From Cyathus striatus (taxonomy: Eukaryota > Basidiomycota > Agaricomycetes > Agaricales > Nidulariaceae): 64,000 nt of DNA. Each line of letters opens with the position of its first letter. Within the stretch, counting starts at the first letter, position 1. Shown here piece after piece: positions 38,666 to 50,224 of this stretch. The notes beneath the pieces were generated by a model. That model worked only from the letters and a program-made list of their open reading frames with translations, was not told the DNA's origin and made no database searches. The DNA is taken from positions 3,348,001-3,412,000 of the forward strand of contig JAOVFP010000009.1 of the NCBI GenBank assembly GCA_025738555.1. The letters are read 5' to 3'. Made by a program: the position numbers and the translations under genes.

Positions 38666-40445
38666 CTGAGGGTAAGCACGACATGTTAAGTAGCTAACGA
38701 GTGCAGTATATATGAATAAGCGACAGTAAGAATGTAACGTGGTACGGTAATAAAAAACACGAGTTTCGCATTGCAAGACATATATATTGAAACTCTGGTC
38801 AACTTACCTTATGGGAATACCATTAATGTGTATTCCCGCATCCAACGGGTAGATGGTCGGTCTTTGCCTCCCAAAACGTGTTATGGAATTAATGCAATGT
38901 ATGGAAGGGATCGAGCGCCAGGAACGGTACCGCTCCAACAGATGCAAGAAAAGGGATCATGAAGGGAACCGTTAAGATTTCATATTTGACGGTGGGCGCT
39001 GCGCGCGTGATGCGAGTTTCACGTGTGTTCGACGCATTCAATCCTCGTTAGCTTTCTGCTTTTGTTCTCCCTTCACAGCCTTTCCCTCTATTTCACTGCT
39101 CGCACTAACGTAATTATAATTTTACATTTACACAATAACAGTGAGTTTTGCACAGTGTCTCAGTGTACTACCATCAATTGATTTCTATGGTGTTGGTACC
39201 TTTATGCAAGCAAAATGTTCGCAGTATGCAGTGACCTATGGTTGTCGTTGATGGTGTCCCCTCTACACTCTCTTTGATTCCATCCACCACCAAGGCCACC
39301 ACCTCACCACTCACCACTCTTCACCCTGTCTCATCCTCCTATGAAACTCCTTCCACAGCCCAGCCGGGCTCGAACATCCCCTTCCACAAGCTCCTCAGTC
39401 TCCCCTGTGGCTGTATCCTATTCTTCATAGGTGAAGCAGGATTCGATCGCGGTGCAATAGAGCCCACAACGGACCCATGGCGCCAATCATCTATACTCCT
39501 GCTCCCAACGAACTCTTCCCTTCTCGTGTCAGGCGCAACCTCCTCATCCTCATGGTCGCTCTCCAAACTCGTGCGATACCACTCCTGTTCCACTTACACA
39601 CTCTCCCAGGCAAAAGTATGAGCAGAGATATGTTTTTGCGAGTAAATAGTTTAACTTAACATTGATACTAGTATTAGTACTTCGATTAGACACTGGCTAG
39701 TAGCCGCAAACAAATCTAACTAGTCATTTTTATAAATAAATGACTGCATAACATAATACATGCTGCAAAAGATTTTCCAGTGGCTACAGTGAGCTACATA
39801 GCGGAATATGCAACATACATGTGTAAAGGGACAAGCTTATAGACTACTGATATTTTTATTCAGATACATTTATCAGCTTATCAGCTATGTATGGCATTGA
39901 TCATAAGCGTATGACCTGGTAAATAACTGATAAGAGTGTCCAGAAAGCGTTACAATACCTGCTTACAAGCTTAGAGCGCAACCTGATGAGCACTGATATG
40001 GCGGTCAGAAGCTATTTCGATTTTTCCGACATCCAAAGCAGTCAAAGGGGTTGAAAGCTTACAAGTCCAAAATGCGGCATGAAACAGGCTATATCGACTA
40101 AATCGCTACCCTTGTCGGATTAATATCCGACTATTTACAGACTTTGGACAACTAAGCGACTGTGAGTTGACTAGCGTCTGACTGAGCGTTTTTATTGAGG
40201 GTGACTGGGGTACGCTTGGTGCACCTAACCACCCGTCCACAGAAGAATGATCAGGGTTTTAGTCGCTCATGTACTTCGCAAAAATAATCTAACGCCTGTA
40301 TGCCATTATGGGATAAATAAATGTGATCCCCTCGTCCCTTGTCCAAGCCTAATAATAAATGCTGTAGCCTGTGGTGTGTCGACTTTCCAGAGTTTCGATG
40401 TGATTTAACAAAGTAAAAGAATCGCAAACAGCACAAGCCCGCACC
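38666..40445. other. Intergenic stretch, no gene supported
   Basis: Short frames near 39238-39621 are Ser/Thr-rich and overlap on both strands, with no splice or family support. A perfect 7-bp-arm hairpin (GTCGGAT/ATCCGAC) lies near 40115-40132. Confidence 0.35.
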
Positions 40446-41453
40446 TATGGCGTTCAAACCGCACATTTAATCATTTCCCGCGCCACTTCTTCTCGGTAAG
40501 CGCTACTCTTCGGAGACATGTCCGGCGCCATCTTTTGGTATTCGCGCGCGCTACTTTTGCATGCTCCGCGCCATGTTCTCGATGTGCGCGCCACTTTCTT
40601 GAGTCGTTTGAGCACCACTTTTGGTCCCGCGCCACTTTTTGAATCTACAGAATGCAACGATCCACCAGCAGCTAGCAAGGTAAAAATGAGGTATATTAGC
40701 ATGTGCTACTGGGCATAATGCAAAAACTACAGTTATATATAATTGTAATTAACATCGTGACAAAAAAGGCGGTTTGGGCCCACTTTGGGCGAGGAAGTGC
40801 ACAGTATAGAGGTGGACTGACAAAGTAGCATGGAAGCCAGAAGCTGACAATGTGCGCGTAATCCGTCAGATCATCAATTACCCATGAGCGCTGATTATGT
40901 ACTATACAAACAGCGCAACCAACTGAGAACCGTCAAACGACACATCGAGATAGTCGAAAGGGAGGATGGGCTCGGGGGAAGGAAAAAGGAAAGAAAAAAT
41001 ATACCTCAGGGTTAGAAGAAAGGCAAGGAAGCTATCTACCCAATGTGTCGACTTGGTGTCGACTAGTCCTAGCTCTTCCTAGCTCTAAGTTTTCTACAGC
41101 CTGCCAAACATCGACTGTCACCAAATAGCAGGGTGCGAAAGACTTGAGACCCGGGAGAAAACAATGTGCGAGCGATCAAAGTAGCAAGGAGTGGGGGGGA
41201 ACATGGGGCAATAAACTCGTGGAGATGCAAAAAACTGCATTTAGGTGGATGAAAAAAGTGGCGCAGACCAAGAAGTAGCATGAGAGTAGCGCAGTGAACT
41301 TGAGAAAGCGGCGCGCACATCGAGAACACGGCGCGGAGCATGCAAAAGTAGCGCGCGCTAATACCAAAAGATGGCACCAGACATGTCTCCGAAGGGTAGC
41401 GCTACCGAGAAGAAGTGGCGCGGGAAATTTAAATGTGCGGTTTGAACGCCATA
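40446..41453. mobile_element. 1.0-kb foldback/MITE-like element with about 170-bp inverted ends
   Basis: 40446 to about 40614 is nearly the perfect reverse complement of about 41285-41453; both ends begin TATGGCGTTCAAACCGCACA. The ends include TA on both sides, so a TA target duplication is possible. The interior (about 670 bp) has no transposase. It would need a transposase from elsewhere. The ends carry repeated GCGCCACTTTT-like words. Confidence 0.8.
40480..40645 (+). repeat. Degenerate GCGCCACTTTT word array in the inverted end
   Basis: About eight imperfect words of the type GCGCYACTTTTNG recur every 20-30 bp (GCGCCACTTC, GCGCTACTCTT, GCGCCATCTTTTG, GCGCTACTTTTG, GCGCCATGTTC, GCGCCACTTTC, CACCACTTTTGG, GCGCCACTTTTTG). 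Most are mirrored in the right arm. They could be transposase-binding sites. Confidence 0.55.
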
Positions 41454-42013
41454 CTCATGTCATTTACAAATTATTACTTCTCACTCCTGAGCGTATGGCT
41501 CTCCCGCTGATATCGCATTACCTCTGTCAGTTATATCTCCAAGCTGCAATGATCGGTGAAGGAGACATATCTTTAGACAAAGAAATCGATGCGAGCGTAT
41601 GCACAGCCCTACGTGTGGCCACTGTACTGCACTGCTTTCATAATTCTCATTTTCTTAAACGTATCGTAAATTGCGTCTTGAAGGCACGCGCAAGAGAGAT
41701 TCAGTAGATAATAAGTTCGTTGCGTCTGTCACGAAAATCCTATTTGCTCCTTTCGCCGCTCCACCTTCAGTAGCGCTGTTAGCTTGAATTGGAGATAAGT
41801 AAGCGCTGGCAATGGAACGTTCGCTACTAAATTGAATTCAAGAATGAGGCAGTGACATTGTTTTCGATATACGGAGCATTAGTATAATTACCGTAAGCAT
41901 TGGACGTTTTCCTAATAGAATACAATGTCTCAGGGTCCAGGGCACCATGTACTGCGCGTATATAACCCGTTTACCACTAAGTGTCTCCTAATCACGAAAG
42001 GCAACCTACACCA

Positions 42014-44590
42014 ATGCAAAATTCCGAAACACCATCAGATGAAGGAGGAAAGACAACGCAGACTGTGTCCTTAACCCCACAGGATAGGATTGCAAGATAT
42101 GATCAGTTGTAAGTGGCTCATTGGTCGCCATAATATTAAGTAGAAGTTAATAAATCATGATACGTAGCTTTGATCCGTAAGTCCAGATTGCACTAGAAAT
42201 TGCTGAGTTTTATTTTTATTTTCATTAGGCGTTCACGCACAACAGTGTATCGTAAGACTAACAAGCAAAGTGAAGAAAAACGACTTCGGCGGCTAGAGCA
42301 AAAAAAGGTAGCAATACTAGCCCGACGGCAGTTCGACAACAGGGGTCGTTTAACCGAAACAAAAGTGGAGATTCGAAGTCCCATCTTGCGGGATGTTTTG
42401 GTTGAAATACACAAAGATGATGGCAATCATGAACTTACGGGAAAACCAGCGACGGTAATCTATGCATGACCTTAATACTTAATTGCGATTTTAATATTTT
42501 CGTCAGTGTGATCACCAACTTCTGTACCACTCTGTTCAGCGTCTCAAGGAAAGACGTCAGAAGGAAATATTGTCGCCAATATCGAATCCGGAGATCATAT
42601 CCGATATAGATGTGGCATTGACTTACATCCAAGAAGAATGCGGGCAAACCCTTCAGGAAACTCATAGTCTCTTCAGCGCAGACGTACCGGCTGTGCCGTT
42701 TCACCTCCTGTGGACATTATTTCCTTTCGGAGAATCCATTTATCATCACCATGACGGTACCGACCAGAATATGATTCTTAGAGCTCGTTCATTCCAGATA
42801 TGCAGGGATTCCTCTGGAGAACTATATGGTAGGTTGAGGTGCACCATAATTAGTAATGATGGAAGGTCGCTTGGCCTGTCAGTGATGGACTTGAAGATTC
42901 AAAACTTTGATGGAACCCAAGCTATAGAGAATCTCTCTGCTTTCCCTCTTCGATTTCACCGCAATAGTGAAGCGATTTACACGTCATGCGTTGCAAGGGG
43001 AAAGGAATTTGTCGCGCTGAGCGACCAATCCTATGTAGAGATCTGTGGTCAAGCAATTCGTATGGAGCCTACAGTTCATGGGGAAGACATCAAGAAATTC
43101 TCAGTGAGCTCCGATTTCAAATTTTCATTGGTTATTTTTAACGAAATTACTATATCTAGGTAAATGGAAGAGTTATGATTGATCCAATGGCTTTTCGGAC
43201 CTTCCAGCCAAACTCAGACATTCCGCATCACGTATATAAACCAATCATCAAAAGTGTGATGACGGACTCGGACTATCTTATATGCGATCCGGTGGTTCTT
43301 GGATTCGCATTTGGAGAGAAAACATGGGGTATGTGATTCTAACTACAGATTTGAGAAGTGCATAAAGGGATAACTTTATACAATTAGGCGGGTTCTCTCT
43401 AGAACGTGTTCGGAAATTCACGTGGTCGGACGAGGCATTCAACTCTCTGGAAGTTGAGCTGGATGTCAAGGAAACCATTAGAGCATTGATTAGTCAACAT
43501 GCCTCAGGGTCAAGTTCCTTCGACGACATCGTCAAAGGAAAAGGAAAAGGTCTAGTAGGCCTCCTTGCTGGAGGTCCAGGATGCGGAAAGACTCTAACAG
43601 CAGAAGCGGTAGCGGAAGTGAGTGGTTCATTAATCACGATACAAGCTCTTGTACACTAACTGAGTACTAAGATTTCCAAACGCCCATTATACAATGTATC
43701 AGCGGGTGAAATTGGTACAACTCCTGTGGAAGTCGATAAAGCAATGCAGGGCATCTTGTCCCTTGCTCAGCGATGGAATGCAGTAGTCTTATTAGACGAA
43801 GCGGACGTCTTTATGTCAAAGCGAAGTGTGACAGATATCAATCGCAATGCTCTGGTCTCCATATTTCTACGCCAACTCGAATATTATCAAGGTATACTTT
43901 TCCTAACCACTAACAGAGCAGAAGAATGTGATGCAGCTTTCGAAAGTTAGTTTTCATCTGTCTCATTTTACTCCTTCTCATTAGCATTACTAGGTCGCAT
44001 TCATTTCACAATTTTTTATCCAAATCTTCCTCCGAAATCAAGGAAAAAAGTATGGGAAACATTCATAAATAAGACAGGAACACCCCACAATATTACGGAT
44101 GAGAACTTTAACGAGATAAAGGAATGGGCGTTAAATGGGCGGCAGGTGCGCTATTTTTTCAACTCACAGTATATCGGAGGGGGCCCTAATGAAGGGTTTT
44201 TTTAAAATAACCCCTTGGCAGATAAAAAATATCGTTAGCGTCGCGAATACCTGCTGTCTCGCGAATAAGAAACCGAAAATATCATTTAAAGATATTGAAA
44301 ATGCGGTGAAAGCAACAAGCGGTTGGAAGAAGTCAAGGAATGTGGAGCTAAGTGGGTCTGAGGTTATGACCACTGGGAGTTTGAATTCTGGATCCAGCCT
44401 CAAAAAGAAAATAGGTGGATACATAGGGATTTTTAATGTCGGTAAGTTGTTCTAGTTTTTGCTCTATTGCCATGAGTTTTACGTTATACTACCTTCTATA
44501 GTCGCAAGCATATGCATCATTATATGCACTTACCAGCTTATTCTCAGCTTTCATATATTGTTTCGACCTCTGGTTTTGCCTTTAGTCTAG
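42014..44590 (+). CDS. AAA+ ATPase with N-terminal DUF7025-like region
   Basis: Ten exons (42014-42108, 42168-42176, 42229-42454, 42507-43103, 43160-43328, 43388-43617, 43672-43945, 43994-44145, 44222-44441, 44502-44590) give 686 residues. Exon 2 is only 9 nt. The N-terminal half has LLWTLFPFGESIYHHHD and GRVMIDPMAFRTFQPNS, as in fungal DUF7025-AAA proteins. The AAA module has Walker A GGPGCGKT (about 427-434), Walker B VVLLDEAD (about 480-487), a sensor-like FLTTNRAEECDAAFESRIHF and a lid region. The family is common in fungi and its substrate is unknown. If the last intron is not spliced the protein ends at TAG 44453-44455. If spliced, it gains a hydrophobic tail, VVASICIIICTYQLILSFH, that could anchor it in a membrane. 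Confidence 0.85.
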
Positions 44591-44833
44591 TAGTTCGACA
44601 GGTGAGTAGTTTTCCATATCCTGTATCTTCTACGTGTTGGCAGTTTAGCAATGGTTCAATTATTTAGAAATGTATGAACACTCGACTGCTGCTAACTACG
44701 ACTCAATGACTAATCGATGCTCCCTATTGATAACCCTATTGATTCCATTGGCGGGCCCAAATGGCTGTTCACAACGGTGCTACTTAGTGATCTATAATAA
44801 CTTACGTGTACCTCTTATAGTGGGGAGTGTATA

Positions 44834-47064
44834 GGGACCCTGGATTATTACGGTAAAGGTCGTTCCGAAAAATACCCCATTTTTCGGATTTCTGTCCGTC
44901 CAGGTTTTGCCAAAATTTGTCCGTTTTCGGAACGACATACCAATTTTTTCTCGAAGTCTGTCGGGAAAATGCAGAACGACCTTCCAGAGGACAATTTTTG
45001 TCTGAAAACTCGGAACGACCTCTAAAAGCGGTTTTTTGTGTACGGAAAGCTCAGTTTCGACGATTTTGAGGTTTCTGTGTGTTGGGGGAGCTTCGAGTGT
45101 TCATTTATGATGGTTTCAAGTATTTAAAAACTATATATTATGACCTGCAGTGGAAATACTAAACTACACTGTAGCTCTTACTATTTTTGATTCCCTAAAT
45201 TGTCCCTAAACGCCTACACTGCTCCCTTAATCTTATCCAATCCTAATTCCAACTATTGATTAAGTTCCACCAGCTGCTCTGCAATGCTTTAAAATTATGT
45301 TTTAGGATAGATCTTTGAGGATGTAGTAGCATAGTAATATTAAAGCACTTCACTCAAAGGTAGATGCATGAACTAAAAAACATTGAGACTTAGGCCTGTG
45401 GTTACCGTTCTGGTTGGTGTTGATGAAAATTATCGACAAGGAGTCGGAAGGACTGCACTCGTACTTAGAAAATTTGAGCCATCCGAACCGAAACATGTGA
45501 AAGTGGATAGATGCTGTTAGTTACTGAAACGGCTTAATTCCGATTTTATTCTGTATGTTTTTTCTGCTAGACATAGCGGCAATTTTGAATGCCACGAACA
45601 ATGACTCAGGCGTATGGATTATTTTTCTTGACACCTGGTCCCTGCAGTACCAAACTGAATATTGTCGTCTGTAATAACAAATTGATGATCTCCGGTGACG
45701 AGGTTTCAATTTATAGCCATATATGATGTTGAAAAGCAACCTAAAGCTGGTGTCACTTTTCAAATCCTTTCGTATAATAAAAGAAAGTTTCAGGTTCCTG
45801 TATGTCCGTAACCACAAAACAAATGGTGTCAATGTACCTCAACTCAACAGCCTGACGTGTTGCATCGTGTTTCCAGAAGCCCGAGGCACTTCTCTATCTA
45901 TTCAACTTTAGCTTGTGTCCAATGTGTTTTCCTTCTTTCCCGTCTAGTCAATAGCTTCATTTTTGTGACTTTCCCTTAATAGTGTGTAATTCCCGTATAA
46001 ACAGCTGTAGCCTCTGAGTGATTCATTCCCCTCTTTAATTTGCACCGCTACTACTAAGTACTTAGACAAAAGTCAATCGTGCGGCACTCTATAATTGTGA
46101 TATTCACTATTGATTCGCTACATTTACGTGGCCACTAACCTGATACATACTATCATTTGATGAGTGATGCAAAGTCATGGGGTGTTGCAAAATGCAACTT
46201 TTTAACACATCGGCTGGTCCGATAACATTGAAAATTAGCATATAGATGTATTTACATTTGGTATTTAATATTTAATATTTTATTTCATACAATTCCGAGC
46301 CTAGACAACTGATATGTACCAATTACGCCGAAATTTACTGATTATTCATACTTTACAGTTAATAACGCAGCGATAAATCAATCATACAGCATCATATCTT
46401 AGACATACCATTTACATACACATATAAACTATTCTGTACACGAATTTTGATTGTGTCTGTGGAGTTACGGTATATAAGTACGAAATATGTGCAAGCGTGA
46501 CAAAGAGAACAGATGTAGGCTGTCACGATGTTGTCAATCACTTTGCAAAGTGCAAGCGAAGTTGAAGCGAAGTGCAAAACCCTTTGCAAATGTACAAGGC
46601 TAAGTGTGACCAAGTGTGACGAAATTGGCAGAACCCCATGAGTTAGGGCCCTTCAGCAGAGGGTGGTTTGCACTTCAAAGACATCATATTTCCACAAAAA
46701 AAATCAGATATTCTGCAAGATGAGAAGCATACCTTTCGAACGGTATATGCATGATGTGCGTGCGAGGTCTCGATGTGAAGATGATGTCGTATCTAAAAAT
46801 GTTTGCAACACCCATCAAGTGATAGTAAGTATATATCCTTACATCATAGAATCTAACTCCCAAGTAAGGCCTTTAGTTGCCCGGCGGTGTCCGTCCGGCT
46901 GGAACGACCTACAGGGCATGGGGTGATCCCTGTCCGCACATTTGGAACGACCTTTTTGTCCCAAAGCCCCCAATTTGTCCGGTTTTGGAACGACCTAAGG
47001 CTCAAATTTCCCAAAATTTTGTCCGCTTCGCGGAACGACCTTTACCACAATAATCCAGGGTCCT
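44834..47064. mobile_element. 2.2-kb non-autonomous DNA transposon with 8-bp target duplication
   Basis: The target duplication AGTGTATA lies at 44826-44833 and 47065-47072. The ends are inverted: GGACCCTGGATTATT, then GGTAAAGGTCGTTCCG. Within 200 bp of each end the word GGTCGTTCC or its complement recurs about four times. No transposase frame is found inside. The 8-bp duplication suits hAT or KDZ superfamilies; which one is not settled. Confidence 0.85.
46148..46827. mobile_element. Possible nested element inside the 2.2-kb transposon
   Basis: 46148-46175 (TACTATCATTTGATGAGTG) and 46803-46827 (complement TACTATCACTTGATGGGTG, then TTGCAAA) form an imperfect inverted pair about 680 bp apart. 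No coding frame is seen inside. It may be an older nested insertion or an internal part of the host element. Confidence 0.35.
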
Positions 47065-47072
47065 AGTGTATA

Positions 47073-48741
47073 CCAGAAACGATGTCGATGTTTCCGATCA
47101 GGGGCTGATTGTAGGCGAGTTCCGTATCGCTTACGGTGACACCACTGAGCCACTGATGGAGCCGCCATGCTTACTTACATGTGGCCGAGTCTGTAGTATT
47201 GTGCTATATCTCGATAACGGATCGGTACCATATAAGGAAATGGATTGTTCCGAGCCAGTGTCATCAAAGGGTCGTACCACGCTAGCTCAGAAGCATGCCT
47301 ATGATAATTGAACCAGCTTTCCCTGCCTTGCGTCTGCAATCACTGCTCTTGTGAGCATACGTAGTAAATAAGGTAGTAGAGTAAAGAAAATAATTCGTGA
47401 TAATGTATTAAATGTTTCATAGGCACATATATGACAAAAACATATCAGCTCACGCCATTATTGGTATAAATCAATAAGAATAAAGTAATATCCACTGCTG
47501 GTTATATAGATATTCATTTCAGTGTAGTACAGCAGTGAGTAACAGCACGATATAAATAAGAGCCGGTAGGCTGACTTTGGCTTAAGGTATTTGGCCCTAT
47601 AATAACGGAATCAACGTGCGGTATTGTTTCACCCACTATAAATTATTGTTTAAACAACTTAATCTAAGATATTCGCATTTTTAAAGCATAGCAATACTAA
47701 TTAATTGTTTTTCTTGCCTCCTGCACTGGTACACCGTTAAAAGGCTGTTAAGAATTGCTTGGTGATGAAGTATTTTATATTCTACCTGCTTTGTATCTAC
47801 CTCGTTATTTATTTTTATTTTTATGTTCAGTCTTGTTCCATGAATTAGTAACCCTACCTACAACGCTACTTGTGAACAATTGCAAGCTTCATTCACGGTG
47901 TTAAAAATGACTAATAGTATTTATTTATGAGTATAATAATTGGTTCTATATACTTATACGTAGGAACCCCTTTGGAACCCCACCAAGAATTGTTGAAACG
48001 ACGCTGAGGGAGCTGAATCAGCTGTGAGAACGCATAATTCCCACACCTGGCTCACAGGTAGACGCGTAAACCAGTCGTAAGCGCGCATTCAGCTCTGCGG
48101 ACTAGCCTGAGTAAGGTCACGTGCATATCGGCAGATCTGATCGAGATATAGCAAGATACACAAGACCGCATGTGGCCTTTGTTTGACATTAGCGCTTAGC
48201 CTTAACACCTATGCTTGCAACTGGTTGTGTATTATTGGCGTATTATATCTATATCATGTGTTACATACATGTGCAAGTATTGCCGCCTTTATATCATCCT
48301 CCTCGCTCCCCTGCATCTTGCGCCAAGCTCATGTGGCGTGCTCACAGACCTCCAGAATCATCCCCTCAGTCATAACCTACGAGATATTGGGACTCTAAGC
48401 TTTCCAGTGCTGTTTCCTTAGCTCATCCTGGCCGAACATCTCATGTTCACCTTCAAGGCAAGTATTACACATGTCAAATATAGTCATAAACATATATCCT
48501 TAGATACCAATAACACAAGCTCAAATGGTTGTACTAGAACACACCAGGAAGTTATTGGATACTTGTAAATATATTGTAACAGGCCGTAGTGAATGGCGGT
48601 GAGTGAGAGGTGTCGGGAATAAGATTTATATATGCTATATAGACCTTAAAATTCGAAATGAGCTAATGCAAAATACAATACTAAAAGTTGGGCTGTCGGG
48701 GTGGGCCGATTTGGACAACGGCATCACGGCTAATCTCGCTT
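47073..48741. other. Intergenic stretch, no gene supported
   Basis: A frame running from the transposon edge to 47311 (GEFRIAYGDTTEPLMEPP) is not recognised. The remainder is AT-rich without clear features. Confidence 0.35.
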
Positions 48742-49834
48742 GCAACGTTTAGAAATTTACAGCGCTTTGCATATCGATATAGACCTACAATTTTCTTAGT
48801 ACATATCTGAGTTCCACCGGCAGCATGATCCGAGCCAGTCTGCTGGTAGGATTCACAGGCTATTCCTTAAAAGGGTTATGATGCCATGGACGCTTACTGT
48901 ATGACGCTCGACGCGCCAGTTCTCAATTATCTGCAGCGGTCTCAAGCAATATACAGCGAGGATGTCCCTTAGTCGTTGGAGACAATGAGCACCAAGGGAC
49001 AATGACGACGAGTAATAATATATAAACACTATGTAGCTACCTACATAATATAGCCACTGTGTCGAAACCACCCCTCTGCTTTACCAGGAATAACACTGTA
49101 AATCGCATTCCATATCATATTGTATGGATTATCATATTTTTCCCCCATCATTTCCCTAAGGACATAATCACGGTTGGAGCGCAGCCATGACTTGATGCAC
49201 AAGAAAGCTTCTTCAATTGGATTGAAGTCTGGCGAGTAAGGTGGAAGATACTCGAGCCTCATACCGCTAGCCAACAATAATAAGATACAGCGAAGTAAGC
49301 AGTAACCATAACATACTGTTCTTCAATCATCTCGCGGAGACCCTCACATTTGTGAATGCTGGCGTTGTCCATAATAATTACAGAGTTCGGCTGTGGAAAA
49401 GGATTCATACGATTGAGAAGACCTTCTACGAACGCATAGAAGGTCCTTCCATTCACTGCTCTCTCGTAGACATCAACATAGATGATCCCTTTGTTTCTGT
49501 GTCGATCTTGCCAATCCTGTCAACCGTCAGATATCACTGTCAGAAAGTCCCTCGCGGTACATGTGAACGACCAGCTTCTTGATCTCCCGATGGATATGTC
49601 GACGTGGTCCAGGCATTGTGACAGTAGGGAGAATAGGTGCAGGATGGGTGAAGAAACATAGCAGCAGTTTGGACACTGCAACGCAGTAGCGCAGTGGAGA
49701 GCGGTGGGGCAGCCAAGATCCAGTGGTTTGGCTGTTGATCCGGCAATGATGGCTGTATAACTCCGATGTATACTAACGAAATTTTAAGTCTATATCGATA
49801 TGCAAAGCGCTGTAATCTAGGTTTCTAAACGCTG
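48742..49834 (-). mobile_element. Tc1/mariner-type transposon relic
   Basis: 48742-48813 and 49759-49834 are inverted copies sharing TTACAGCGCTTTGCATATCG and flanking blocks, about 75 bp per arm. They enclose a deleted transposase gene on the minus strand. The true outer ends may lie slightly further out. Confidence 0.75.
49041..49616 (-). pseudogene. Deleted Tc1/mariner (DDE) transposase
   Basis: The ATG at 49616 starts MPGPRRHIHREIKKLVVHMY, the DNA-binding N-terminus. After about 28 codons it hits a stop, and the helix-turn-helix remainder and first catalytic Asp region are missing. Then come GRTFYAFVEGLLNRMNPFPQ, SVIIMDNASIHKCEGL (catalytic Asp) and, after a frame break, RLEYLPPYSPDFNPIEEAFL (catalytic third acidic residue). 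The order fits DDE_3-type transposases. The gene is internally deleted and inactive. Confidence 0.85.
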
Positions 49835-50224
49835 CGGGAAGCCATCCATTACCAAGGTCTTACAGTAAGCGCCTAAAGGCACCATCTCATTAAGCCGATG
49901 TTTCTAGATCAAGATTACGTATCGAGATTAAAACAGCCGTCTACAAGCTCTCCAATGTAGCTTCTCCCATCTCATCACAGCTGATCTAGACGCGTAAGAG
50001 CCAACAATGTATAGACTACACGCAGGTATTGCATTTCAGATGCTATGCATATTAAGAAGTTGGAACGAACCTCGGACACCCTAACATGACGCGTAGGACA
50101 TGAGTTACGTTACGTGTCCGTACCATAATATAGAATTAGTTTCAGACCAGGTATAAAATAAGCCGGCGAAGTCATTGCACAATACTACTGGCGGCTACAT
50201 ATTTAAAAGCTTGTTACTACCGAT
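49835..50224. other. Intergenic stretch upstream of the NACHT gene
   Basis: About 390 bp with no gene. A TATA-like GGTATAAAATAAG lies at about 50151, some 74 nt before the ATG at 50225, and could be the NACHT gene core promoter. Confidence 0.45.

Noticed and set aside
38068..38679. 203-codon minus-strand frame opposite the hAT-like fragment
   Set aside because: The plus-strand reading has the better start and the W-F-V plus Cys segment. The minus frame shows no family features.
40454..41707. Several short proteins in the 1-kb foldback element
   Set aside because: They arise from the inverted arms read on both strands and mirror each other.
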